Of a DNA stretch of 64,000 bases, positions 25,958-34,565 are shown piece after piece; the first letter of the stretch is position 1; each line of letters opens with the position of its first letter. The translations under genes were made by a program, and so were the position numbers. A model generated the notes under the pieces. It was not told the DNA's origin. It ran no database searches and saw only the letters and a program-made list of their open reading frames with translations. The stretch comes from SHZI01 sp031409515 (GTDB lineage: Bacteria > Pseudomonadota > Gammaproteobacteria > Steroidobacterales > GCA-2729495): positions 124,001 through 188,000 of the forward strand of contig JANNXJ010000016.1 of the NCBI GenBank assembly GCA_031409515.1. The letters are read 5' to 3'.

Positions 25958-25974
25958 GGTCTGGATTATAGACC
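25958..25974 (-). promoter_or_regulatory. Candidate promoter -10 within an inverted repeat upstream of the export operon
   Basis: A perfect TATAAT on the minus strand (25970-25965) is almost centred between GGTCT and AGACC arms. It is 42 bases before the export gene ATG. I see no matching -35 box, so the promoter may need an activator; the arms could be an operator. The remaining divergent spacer up to 26241 holds nothing else I can name. Confidence 0.45.
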
Positions 25975-26241
25975 TAAGGAGTTGCCAGATATTTCCGGAG
26001 TGAATAGTGGTTGCAATGTGCCAGTCCCAGGCCACTCGATGCCGCCGAGGACGTCGCAGTCTGCCCCTGCCGATTATTGGATGTTCTGCCGGTAGGCACC
26101 ATTCGGGAGGTACCGTTGACGGCAGCGTAACCGGCCGACTGGGGACTTTCTGTGACACAGGTCCCGCAGAGTCCAGGGACTGGACGGACCAAACCGGGCA
26201 AGATACCGGCTCCCTCAATCACGCGAAGCCCGCCCACGCTT

Positions 26242-27366
26242 ATGCCAGCGCCTCTCATTACGCACATCGTTCACCGGTTGGATTATGGTGGACTTGAGAA
26301 TGGTATTATTAATCTTATCAATGGTTTAAGTGAATCTTCTTATAGGCATGTCATTATTAGCATGACTAGTGCCACGGACTTCCGGCAGCGGATCAGACGC
26401 CCGGATGTGGTGATCTACGAGCTGCACAAGCGGTCGGGGAAGGATCCGGTCACTTACCTGCGCTTATGGCGACTCCTTCGCCAACTTCGACCCGCAATCG
26501 TCCACACTCGGAATACCGGAGTAATCGACTGCCAGGTTATCGCGCTGCTGGCCGGCGTACCCCGGCGGATCCACGGCTATCACGGCTGGGACATGGACGA
26601 CCTGACGGGGGTCTCACCCCGGCGAAATCTCCTGCGCCGACTCTGCGACCCCTTCGTCCACCACTACGTCGTCGTCTCCCGGCAGATCGGGACCTGGCTA
26701 ACCACTACACTTGGGGTGGCCAGCACCCGGGTGACAAACATCTGTAACGGCGTGGATACGGACCGCTTTTACGCCGCCCAACCCGATCGAGGGTGCAGTC
26801 GACCCGTCGTCATAGGTACCGTCGGCCGACTGCAGACCGTGAAGAATCAGATTCTCCTGGTGCGCGCCTGCGGGCAACTCCTGCGGAGCGCCCCGGACCT
26901 GGCCGGCACCTGGCAACTCCGCATCGTGGGCGATGGTCCCGAGCGCCTGCCGCTCGAGGCCGCCATGACAGCGGAGGGCCTGCAAGGAACAGGAACCATC
27001 ACCGGCTGGAACGACGATGTACCGGCAGCACTGCGGGGGCTGGACATCTACGTCCTGCCTTCCCTGAACGAGGGCATTTCCAACACCATTCTCGAGGCGA
27101 TGGCCAGTGGCCTGCCGGTTATTGCCACTGAAGTAGGCGGCAACCCCGAACTGGTCACTGATAACGAGACCGGGTTCCTGATTCCGGGCAATGACCCCGA
27201 AGGACTTGCCGAACGGCTGCTACGCTATCTCCGGTCACCAGGACTGGCGCAGAGCCATGGACTGGCGGCCCGGTCACGGGTGGAACGCGAGTTCAGCATC
27301 CAGCGCATGCTGATCGACTATGACCGGATGTATCGCGACGTACTTTCGTCACGTCATCTCCTGTAG
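26242..27366 (+). CDS. Glycosyltransferase family 4, exosortase-A-associated type
   Basis: I start it at the ATG at 26242 (374 residues) because MPAPLITHIVHRLDYGGLEN matches the conserved opening of the exosortase-A-associated GT4 family; the 30 codons before it look non-coding. Later landmarks are RIHGYHGWDMDD, VVVSRQIGTWL, VTNICNGVDTDRF, IGTVGRLQTVKNQ and the donor-site block SLNEGISNTILEAMASGLPV. It transfers a sugar to the lipid carrier-bound oligosaccharide. The first 40 codons are strikingly AT-rich compared with the rest. The TAG stop is supplied by a REP palindrome, and the amidotransferase gene follows 25 bases later. Confidence 0.9.
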   Translation: MPAPLITHIVHRLDYGGLENGIINLINGLSESSYRHVIISMTSATDFRQRIRRPDVVIYELHKRSGKDPVTYLRLWRLLRQLRPAIVHTRNTGVIDCQVIALLAGVPRRIHGYHGWDMDDLTGVSPRRNLLRRLCDPFVHHYVVVSRQIGTWLTTTLGVASTRVTNICNGVDTDRFYAAQPDRGCSRPVVIGTVGRLQTVKNQILLVRACGQLLRSAPDLAGTWQLRIVGDGPERLPLEAAMTAEGLQGTGTITGWNDDVPAALRGLDIYVLPSLNEGISNTILEAMASGLPVIATEVGGNPELVTDNETGFLIPGNDPEGLAERLLRYLRSPGLAQSHGLAARSRVEREFSIQRMLIDYDRMYRDVLSSRHLL

Positions 27367-27385
27367 GAGCGCGCCAGAGGCGCGA
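27363..27385 (+). repeat. GTAG-type REP palindrome, copy 1
   Basis: GTAGGAGCG followed by CGCGCC-AGA-GGCGCG, a perfect six-base-pair hairpin. It starts in the last codons of the glycosyltransferase gene, whose stop is the TAG of the repeat, and fills the 25-base spacer before the amidotransferase gene. Copies 2 and 3 are at 37405-37426 and 56731-56752. Confidence 0.75.
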
Positions 27386-27391
27386 CACGCC

Positions 27392-29299
27392 ATGTGCGGA
27401 ATTGCCGGGATTATTGAGCTTAAAACCCGCCGACCCATCAACGAGTTGCTACTGGCGGCCATGAACGACCGGCTGCAGCACCGGGGACCCGACGGTTCCG
27501 GCTTGCATGTCGAGCCAGGTATCGGCCTGGCGCATCGCCGACTGTCCATCGTCGACCTCGCCGCTGGCCACCAGCCCATGTACAACGAGGACAACAGCGT
27601 CTGCATCGTCTTCAACGGCGAGATCTACAACTTTCAGGGCCTGGTGCAGGAACTCACGGCGCTGGGCCATCAGTTTCGCACCCGCTGCGACACCGAGGTA
27701 ATCATCCATGCCTGGGAACAGTGGGGTACGGACTGCCTGTCCCGGTTCAATGGCATGTTCGCCTTTGCCCTGTGGGACCGGAATCGCCAGCAGGTCTTCC
27801 TGGCACGGGACCGGCTGGGCGTGAAACCCCTGTTTACGGCCACGCTGGCCGACGGGACGCTGCTGTTCGCAAGCGAGCTGAAGTCCCTGCTCCTGCACCC
27901 GGATCTGCCCAGGCAAATCCTGCCCCATGCCATCGAGGACTACCTGACGTTTGGCTACGTGCCGGAACCAGATACGATCTATAGCGGAATCAGAAAGCTT
28001 GAGCCGGGTCACCTGCTGCTGGTCGACCGTTCTGGCCAGCAGACCATCGAGCGGTACTGGGACCTCGACACCAGCAGTTTCTGCACCAGTCATTTGTCTG
28101 AGGCAGATGCCCGGGACGAATTGCTCCAGCGTCTGACGGATGCGGTGCGGCGCCGGCTTCTCGCTGAGGTTCCGCTCGGTGCGTTCCTCTCCGGCGGTGT
28201 CGACTCCAGTGCCGTAGTCGCCATCATGGCCGGCCTGATGAAGGAGAGCGTAAAGACCTGCTCCATCGCCTTCAATGCAAAGGACTACGACGAGTCTGCT
28301 TATGCCCGACAGGTTGCGAGCCTCTATCGCACCGACCACAGCGAGCATACCGTGGAGGTCGACGACTTCGGCCTGCTGGAAACCCTTGTCGGCCTCTACG
28401 ACGAGCCCTACGCCGACAGCTCGGCAATTCCCACCTACCGGGTGTGTGCAGCAGCACGTGAGCGGGTGACTGTCGCTCTGTCAGGCGATGCCGGGGACGA
28501 GGACTTTGCCGGCTATCGTCGCTATCGGCTGTTCGCCGCCGAAGAATCCATCCGCAACATCATTCCAGCGGCGATCCGGCGCCCGGTCTTCGGCTTGCTG
28601 GGGCGTTACTATCCGAAACTGGACTGGGCACCGCGCATCTTTCGCGGCAAAACCACCTTTCAGGGCCTGGCACGCGACAGCGTTGGGGCATACCTCCATG
28701 GGGTCTCCCTCTCGAGCAGGGAAACGCGCAACGCGCTCTACTCGCCTGCCTTTCGCAGCCAGCTGCAGGGCTATGACTCCCGGGCCGTGTTCGATCGCCA
28801 CGTCCGCGGCAGAGACTTTCCGGACGCTCTGAGCATGGTTCAGTACCTGGATCTGAAGACCTATCTGGTAGGCGATATCCTGACCAAAGTCGACCGGGCC
28901 AGCATGGCTCACAGTCTCGAGGTGCGGGGACCGTTCCTGGATTACGAGTTTATCGAGTGGGCCACCACGCTCCCGACCAGCCTCAAGCTCCGGGGTGGCG
29001 TTGGAAAGTACGTGCTGAAGAAGAGCCTTGAGACGCTTCTGCCCAAGGAGATCCTGTACCGCAAGAAAATGGGCTTTGCCGTGCCCCTGGCCCGGTGGTT
29101 CCGCGGACCGCTCAAGGACCGGGTCCGCGCGTTGCCGGACAGCCCCTGGCTGAATGCAGACGGCATTTTCGAGCGCCGCGGACTGGAACAGATGGTCAGC
29201 CAGCACCTGTCCGGCCAGCGGGACTTCAGCCCGGGAATCTGGTCGCTCCTGATGCTGGAAGGCTTCCTCCGCTCGCCATGCCCCACATACTCACGCTGA
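27392..29299 (+). CDS. Asparagine-synthetase-like amidotransferase, XrtA-associated
   Basis: The ATG at 27392 gives MCGIAGIIE, placing Cys at position 2, where it becomes the N-terminal nucleophile of a class II glutamine amidotransferase after Met removal; the upstream extension is not coding. The 635-residue protein then has RGPDGSG, VFNGEIYNF and the synthetase domain with the PP-loop LSGGVDSSAVVAI (about residue 265), FDEPY-like DEPYADSSAIPTY and LSGDAGDEDFAGYRRY. It uses glutamine nitrogen to amidate a carboxylate, perhaps a uronic acid of the polymer. In exosortase-A loci this gene regularly sits between two GT4 genes, as here. It overlaps the next gene by 22 bases. Confidence 0.92.
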   Translation: MCGIAGIIELKTRRPINELLLAAMNDRLQHRGPDGSGLHVEPGIGLAHRRLSIVDLAAGHQPMYNEDNSVCIVFNGEIYNFQGLVQELTALGHQFRTRCDTEVIIHAWEQWGTDCLSRFNGMFAFALWDRNRQQVFLARDRLGVKPLFTATLADGTLLFASELKSLLLHPDLPRQILPHAIEDYLTFGYVPEPDTIYSGIRKLEPGHLLLVDRSGQQTIERYWDLDTSSFCTSHLSEADARDELLQRLTDAVRRRLLAEVPLGAFLSGGVDSSAVVAIMAGLMKESVKTCSIAFNAKDYDESAYARQVASLYRTDHSEHTVEVDDFGLLETLVGLYDEPYADSSAIPTYRVCAAARERVTVALSGDAGDEDFAGYRRYRLFAAEESIRNIIPAAIRRPVFGLLGRYYPKLDWAPRIFRGKTTFQGLARDSVGAYLHGVSLSSRETRNALYSPAFRSQLQGYDSRAVFDRHVRGRDFPDALSMVQYLDLKTYLVGDILTKVDRASMAHSLEVRGPFLDYEFIEWATTLPTSLKLRGGVGKYVLKKSLETLLPKEILYRKKMGFAVPLARWFRGPLKDRVRALPDSPWLNADGIFERRGLEQMVSQHLSGQRDFSPGIWSLLMLEGFLRSPCPTYSR

Positions 29300-30453
29300 G
29301 CAGCCTCTACCCCAGTACCGTGCGTCCGCGGCACGGCATCTTTGTCGAGGAACGCCTGCGACACCTGGTGGCCGATGGCGAGGTCACGGCAACCGTGGTT
29401 GCACCGGTACCCTGGTTTCCCTTCTCATCACCGCGTTTCGGCACCTACGCGGAACTTGCACGGACGCCGGCCACTGAGCAGCGGCATGGCCTTGAGGTCC
29501 GGTACCCGCGCTACCTGTCCATCCCGAAAGTGGGGATGAGCCTGGCCCCGTTTCTGCTGGCCCTGGCCCTGTTACCTCTGGTACGTCGCCTGAAGCGCGC
29601 GCGACCGGACCTGGCACTGATAGACAGCCACTTCCTGTATCCGGACGGCGTTGCCGCCTGCCTGGTAGGCCGCCTGGTCGGACTACCCGTGCTGATGACG
29701 GCGCGGGGTTCCGACGTCAACCTGTACCCGCGCTTTAGGGTGCCCCGCTGGCTGCTGCGGTGGGCCGTGGGGCGAGCCGCACGAGTGATTACCGTATCGG
29801 AAGCCCTCAGGACTGAGCTGCTGGCTCTCGGTACGGACCCGGCCAAGGTCGTTACCCTGCGCAACGGCGTCGATCAGCAACGCTTCCTCCCGCTGGAGAG
29901 GGCACCACTCCGGCTGCGACTGGGACTCACCGGCATGACGGTGATCTCCGTCGGCAACCTCCTGGAACTTAAGGGCCATCACCTGGTAATCGAGGCCCTG
30001 CCCCTGCTTCCCGGCGTCACGCTGCTCATCGTGGGTGAAGGACCGATGCGCACCTCCCTGGAGCGACTGGCCCGGGACCTGGGCGTAGCCGATCGGGTGA
30101 GACTCCTCGGTAACCTGCCCCAGGATGAGTTGATCGCCTGCTACAACGCGGCTGATGTGCTGGTCCTCGCGTCCAGCCGCGAGGGAATGCCCAATGTGGT
30201 CCTGGAGAGTCTCGCCTGCGGCACACCAGTGATTGCCACCCCCGTGGGCGGCATCCCGGAGCTTATCGAATCTGAAGACGCTGGCTGTCTGCTGGCAGAA
30301 CGCTCGGCTGGCGCGATCGCCGCCGCGGTGCGGGCGATTGCAGTGCGCCCGCCGGGCCGTCTTCAGGTAGCCGCCCAGGCGGCTCGGTTTGGCTGGGGAC
30401 CTACTATCGGGCTGCTCCGCAGGATAATCCAGGAAACCGCCGCGGGAACCTGA
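29278..30453 (+). CDS. Glycosyltransferase family 4
   Basis: Starting at the ATG at 29278 gives a 391-residue protein with the standard opening MPHILTLSSLYPSTVRPRHG, the loop in which GT4 enzymes bind the donor phosphate. PDLALIDSHFLYPDG, LMTARGSDVNLY, RVITVSEALR and TLRNGVDQQRF are N-domain landmarks. SSREGMPNVVLESLACGTPV is the E-x7-E donor site. The start overlaps the end of the amidotransferase gene by 22 bases, so the two are co-translated. It belongs to the family adding sugars to lipid-linked exopolysaccharide repeats in exosortase-A loci. Specificity unknown. Confidence 0.9.
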   Translation: MPHILTLSSLYPSTVRPRHGIFVEERLRHLVADGEVTATVVAPVPWFPFSSPRFGTYAELARTPATEQRHGLEVRYPRYLSIPKVGMSLAPFLLALALLPLVRRLKRARPDLALIDSHFLYPDGVAACLVGRLVGLPVLMTARGSDVNLYPRFRVPRWLLRWAVGRAARVITVSEALRTELLALGTDPAKVVTLRNGVDQQRFLPLERAPLRLRLGLTGMTVISVGNLLELKGHHLVIEALPLLPGVTLLIVGEGPMRTSLERLARDLGVADRVRLLGNLPQDELIACYNAADVLVLASSREGMPNVVLESLACGTPVIATPVGGIPELIESEDAGCLLAERSAGAIAAAVRAIAVRPPGRLQVAAQAARFGWGPTIGLLRRIIQETAAGT

Positions 30454-30501
30454 GTTGCCCGGCCTGGAGAGCGGCGGGCCTTGCTCACCCTCAGACGCGG
30501 C

Positions 30502-31683
30502 CTAAGGAAGCATCGCGCTCCCCGGAGCCGCCTCGGGCCGCGAACTGGACCAGGTCCGGTACTCCTTGCCGCCGAAGACCTCGACGAGAGCCACCAGGCT
30601 GGCGATATTCACCAGGCAAAAGTAGTAGGGAATCGAGGTAATGCGAGCGCCCAGCCCCGCCCGCCCTGCCAGTGCCCAGCCCGCCAGGGCCAGACCATAG
30701 AACAGTAACTGCCCCGCCAGCAGCACCGCATACAGGCCCGGCGCCATCGCGAGGAACAGGTTGGCAACCAGAACCAGCGCCATCAGCCAGGGCACGAGCC
30801 AACGCAACACCTTGTGGGACAAGAACTGGAACGCAAAGAAACCGTACCGAAGTGGATTCAGTAGCCGCCGCATCTTGAACGTGGCGCGCCAGGCCCGGTT
30901 GACGATGCGCACCTTACGGCGAAACTCCGCGCCGTAGCCTTCCGCGCCACCCTCCCAGGAGATCGCTTCCGGCTCATAGACGTTACGGTACCCCTGAGCG
31001 ACGATCTGGAGAGGGTTCACAAAGTCAGACAGGTCTCCCGGCGCGAGGTCGCGATACAGCCCCCGGCGGATCGCGTAGATCGCCCCATCGCCGCCGACAA
31101 CGGAACCGAGGCTGCTTTCCATTGCCTTGATCCAGATCTCGTAGGACCAGTAGGTCCCCTCGCTCGCGGTGGACGCGTCGTTGGTGCCGATCTGGTAGCG
31201 GGATTCGCCAGTCACGGCACCAACCCGGGGATCAGCGAAATTCTGCACCAGCTTGCGCAGTGCATCCCGCTCGTACATGGCATTCGCGTCGGAGAACACG
31301 ATGATGTCACCCCGCGCCGCGCGCAGTGCCGCATTCAGGCCCACCGTCTTGCCCCCCCGGGCCTCCATGCGCAGGAGGCGGATCGTGCCACCTGCCGCCA
31401 GAACGATCTCGTCCGTGCCGTCGTCGGACGCATCGGATACCACGATGACCTCAAGGCGATCAGCAGGGTAATCAAGACTCCGGCAGTTCCCGAGCTTGGC
31501 GCCGATCACCTGCCGCTCGTTGTAAGCCGAGACAATGATGGTGACGGGGGGCTCAATTCCAGCCCGACGCACTACACGACGCACACCAAGCGCCCTGCAT
31601 ACCCACAGCACTGCCGGGTATCCGGCGTAGACCCAGACCAGCAGGCCCAGACAGATCCAGAAAAGCCACTCAGTAATGCTCAT
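30502..31683 (-). CDS. Membrane glycosyltransferase family 2
   Basis: The 393-residue protein has an N-terminal span (residues 7-30), a GT2 catalytic domain and three or four C-terminal spans (from about residue 295). VTIIVSAYNERQVIGAKL is the GT-A opening, VIVVSDASDDGTDEI holds the first Asp motif, IIVFSDANAMYE is the DxD-type metal site and VGGDGAIYAIRR follows. The layout resembles processive or polyprenyl-phosphate-using GT2 enzymes in exopolysaccharide loci. It converges on the GT4 gene at 30453 and is divergent from the second amidotransferase-like gene across 93 bases. Confidence 0.87.
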   Translation of the reverse strand: MSITEWLFWICLGLLVWVYAGYPAVLWVCRALGVRRVVRRAGIEPPVTIIVSAYNERQVIGAKLGNCRSLDYPADRLEVIVVSDASDDGTDEIVLAAGGTIRLLRMEARGGKTVGLNAALRAARGDIIVFSDANAMYERDALRKLVQNFADPRVGAVTGESRYQIGTNDASTASEGTYWSYEIWIKAMESSLGSVVGGDGAIYAIRRGLYRDLAPGDLSDFVNPLQIVAQGYRNVYEPEAISWEGGAEGYGAEFRRKVRIVNRAWRATFKMRRLLNPLRYGFFAFQFLSHKVLRWLVPWLMALVLVANLFLAMAPGLYAVLLAGQLLFYGLALAGWALAGRAGLGARITSIPYYFCLVNIASLVALVEVFGGKEYRTWSSSRPEAAPGSAMLP

Positions 31684-31776
31684 TTAGCGTGCAATCTCCC
31701 TGGAAACCCGGGCACTTGACGGATTGTGGACGACGTTGGTGGACAGTCTTAAGCGCATGCTGAAAAATGGACCCTT

Positions 31777-33564
31777 ATGTCCAGATTCCTAGAAACGTTC
31801 CCGTCGGCAGACCATGAGCATAGGGTTGGCCCTGACGACCTGCAAGGACGCCAACCTCAGTTGGGACCCATCCAGATCTTCGTGGCAGGCGAGCCCCGTT
31901 GGAGCCGCACCTCAGGATCGACTGAAGGCCAGGCAGGAACGGAGGGCAACAGCCGTGACGCCGTAGGTGCCGCCTACCGAGCCCTGGGCACCCGCCTCTT
32001 CGAAACGGCACTTGGCCATTTTTCCATTGCCATCGTGGACCGGACTGCAGAGCGTGTGCTGCTGGGAGTGGACCGCAGCGGCGTCGGGGCGCTGGCCTGG
32101 GCAAAGACACCCGGTGGCCTGCTCGTTTTCGGCACCTCACCCGAGGACGTAGCCCGGCACCCCGCTGTGGCGGCAGGCCTGTCGCGCCAGGCACTTTTCG
32201 ACTACCTCTACTTCCACATGGTGCCAAGCCCCGGCACCGTTTACACAGGGGTAGCGAAGCTGCGGCCGGCACATTTTCTGCTTCAGGAGCGCGGGCGCGT
32301 TACTGTCCAACACTACTGGCGCCCCAGGTTTTCGACGAAGGCAGATGCCACGCCGGCCGTTCTCCAGGAACATCTGCGCAGCTCCCTGCACGACAGCGTG
32401 GCCAGGGCTGCTGGCAGTGCCCGGCAAGCAGGAGCCAGGGTTGGCGCCTTCCTGAGTGGCGGCCTGGACAGTTCATCGATTCTGGGCATGCTGGCCCAGG
32501 CAGAGACCGGACCTGCGCGCTCGTTTTCCGTGGGCTTCGCGGCGGAGGAGTACAACGAACTGGGCTTTGCCCGACTCGCCGCGCAGCGCTTCAAGGCCGA
32601 CAGCGTCGAACTGGAGGTCACGCCGTCGGGCGTTACCTCGGCTATTCCGGCACTCGCTGCCGCTTTCGATGAACCCTTCGGCAACTCTTCCGCGGTACCC
32701 ACGTACTGGTGTGCAAAGACAGCGCGGGAACGGGGCGTCACCCACCTGCTCGCCGGCGATGGCGGCGACGAGCTGTTCGGTGGCAACAAGCACTACAGCC
32801 GGCAGGGTGTATTCGAACTCTATAGCCGACTGCCTGGACTCGTCCGGACCATGCTCTGCGAAGGCTTGCTGCTGCGGGCCCTGCCCGAAAACGCTCCGTT
32901 TCCACTGGGGAAACTGCGGAGCTATATCGACCAGGCACGTATCCCGCTGCCGCAACGCCTGAAGTCCTGGGACTTCATGTTCCGGACGCCCGCTGCGCGG
33001 GTCTGGGATCCGGATTTCCTGGCGGCTATCCGGCCCGGGCATCCGGACGATACGATGACGACGGTTTACGACGAACCGGAAACCGGGGAGTTCCTGGACC
33101 GACTCCTGTACTTCGACTGGCAGTTTGTGCTCGCCGACAATGACCTGCGCAAAGTCAATATCGCCTGCACACTGGCTGGCGTTGCCGTGAGCTACCCGAT
33201 GCTGGATGCGGAGGTCGTCAACTTCTCACTGCGCCTGCCGCCCGAGTTCAAGGTAAAGGGCCAGCTGCTCCGGCCGTTCTTCAAGGACGCCATGCGCGGG
33301 TTCCTGCCGGATGAAATCCTGGACAAGGAGAAGCAGGGCTTCGGTCTGCCCTTCGGCCTGTGGCTGAAAACGGACCCCGGCCTGCGGGAACTGGTGCTGG
33401 ACAGCTTTGCAGCGCTAAAGCGGCGCCATATCGTACGGCCGGACTTCCTGGATGACGTCATGCGCGAACATCAGGATGGGCATGCGTCCTACTACGGCTA
33501 CGTGATCTACGACCTGGTGATGCTGGAGCAGTGGCTGACTGCGCATCAGGGAAGCATCCGGTGA
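31777..33564 (+). CDS. Asparagine-synthetase-like protein with degenerate amidotransferase domain
   Basis: The 595-residue protein has a clear synthetase domain: LSGGLDSSSILGML (PP-loop, about residue 226), DEPFGNSSAVPTYW, LLAGDGGDELFGG and KEKQGFGLPFG. The N-terminal domain keeps the fold pattern (LGHFSIAIVDRTAERVLLGVDRSGVGAL) but starts MSRFLET, so the catalytic N-terminal Cys is absent and the first strand is shortened. It should therefore not use glutamine; it may take free ammonia or catalyse an ATP-dependent ligation as beta-lactam synthetase does. No alternative start upstream gives MCG. It overlaps the convergent deacetylase by 19 bases. Its substrate is unknown but presumably part of the glycan. 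Confidence 0.8.
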   Translation: MSRFLETFPSADHEHRVGPDDLQGRQPQLGPIQIFVAGEPRWSRTSGSTEGQAGTEGNSRDAVGAAYRALGTRLFETALGHFSIAIVDRTAERVLLGVDRSGVGALAWAKTPGGLLVFGTSPEDVARHPAVAAGLSRQALFDYLYFHMVPSPGTVYTGVAKLRPAHFLLQERGRVTVQHYWRPRFSTKADATPAVLQEHLRSSLHDSVARAAGSARQAGARVGAFLSGGLDSSSILGMLAQAETGPARSFSVGFAAEEYNELGFARLAAQRFKADSVELEVTPSGVTSAIPALAAAFDEPFGNSSAVPTYWCAKTARERGVTHLLAGDGGDELFGGNKHYSRQGVFELYSRLPGLVRTMLCEGLLLRALPENAPFPLGKLRSYIDQARIPLPQRLKSWDFMFRTPAARVWDPDFLAAIRPGHPDDTMTTVYDEPETGEFLDRLLYFDWQFVLADNDLRKVNIACTLAGVAVSYPMLDAEVVNFSLRLPPEFKVKGQLLRPFFKDAMRGFLPDEILDKEKQGFGLPFGLWLKTDPGLRELVLDSFAALKRRHIVRPDFLDDVMREHQDGHASYYGYVIYDLVMLEQWLTAHQGSIR

Positions 33565-34565
33565 AGAAGATCATTGAAGCCGCTGATTTCGGCTTCGAAT
33601 TCCAGTTCCGTCATGGTTTCGAAGTCCAGTAACCGCGGCAGTGTGAAGCGATCGCTACTGCTTCGTGCAAGACCCCTCTTCGTGGTCACCCCACTCCGGA
33701 CGCCGAGCTCCTTCAGCCAGGGGATCTGCTCCGGCGAATACTGGCCGCTGGGGTAACAGAAGTGGACCGCCGGCTCTGCACTCAGCCTGGCCAGGGACCG
33801 CCGGTTGTCGGAAATCTCTTGCTCGGCCAGCGAACGCTCCCGGGGAAATCGGTGGCGATGGGTGTGCAGCTGAAGGCTGACCCCTTGAGCTCCCAGACGC
33901 TGAGCCTCGGCGGACGTCATGAACTGGAGCTGCCGCGTGGTCTCAATCTCCACCCAGTTCACACCGACGACCTGGCACAGTGCCTCCAGGAGCCGCTGAC
34001 GATCTGCCGCCTCCCGGGTGTCACCCCAGGCCTCAAGAACCTTCACAGCCTGCTCACGGGCCTCACCACGGGCAAGATCGAAGACGCCCTGAAGCCCGCT
34101 ATCGACCGTGTTCAGGTCGAGGGTCTGCGGGGCAGACCGCCATAGGATGTAACCGGCGGCAACGTTGAAAACCTGGGTACACTTCTCAAGATAGTAGGTG
34201 GCGATGTACAGGGTGGCCGGGAGCTGCGCCTCCCTCAGGGCCGGCCCCATGATGCTATAGGTACCGTACCACCCGTCATCGATGGTGATGACCGTAGCCC
34301 TGGCTGGCAGGCTACCCTCATCAAGATGCCGGAGCGCTTCACCCAGAGAAAGCACGGGGTAGTTGCCAGCGGCAAGTATCTGGAGACGCCGCCTGAACGT
34401 GGCTTCAGTGATGAACAGCCCGGGACGAAACTTGTACTCGTCCGCAAGGGCGGCCCCGTGATAGCAGAGGATCCGCAGGTCACCGCTGGTCAGCCGGCCC
34501 GCCAGTGAGAAGAGCCCGAGGATGCGGGCCAGGTACAAGGCGAAGAGGCGGATCGGCCGGATCAC
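33546..34565 (-). CDS. Polysaccharide deacetylase family protein
   Basis: I start it at the GTG at 34565, which overlaps the phosphomannomutase stop as GTGA; the longer frame from 34709 lies within that gene. The 339-residue protein opens with a hydrophobic helix (VIRPIRLFALYLARILGLF) and then LRILCYHGAAL. ATVITIDDGWYGTYS carries the catalytic Asp pair, and LQLHTHRHRFPRE is the HxH-type metal site. VHFCYPSGQYSPE is the usual late motif. It is the third NodB-like enzyme of the locus. Role: N- or O-deacetylation of the polymer or its precursor, inferred. Confidence 0.82.
   Translation of the reverse strand: MIRPIRLFALYLARILGLFSLAGRLTSGDLRILCYHGAALADEYKFRPGLFITEATFRRRLQILAAGNYPVLSLGEALRHLDEGSLPARATVITIDDGWYGTYSIMGPALREAQLPATLYIATYYLEKCTQVFNVAAGYILWRSAPQTLDLNTVDSGLQGVFDLARGEAREQAVKVLEAWGDTREAADRQRLLEALCQVVGVNWVEIETTRQLQFMTSAEAQRLGAQGVSLQLHTHRHRFPRERSLAEQEISDNRRSLARLSAEPAVHFCYPSGQYSPEQIPWLKELGVRSGVTTKRGLARSSSDRFTLPRLLDFETMTELEFEAEISGFNDLLHRMLP

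Noticed and set aside
26005..26040. Sigma-54 promoter upstream of the export operon (TGGCAC followed by TTGC)
   Set aside because: The GG and GC elements are only six bases apart instead of the required ten.
30454..30501. Bidirectional terminator between the convergent GT4 and GT2 genes
   Set aside because: There is a GC-rich imperfect repeat, but the stem is interrupted after five pairs and no T-run follows on either side.
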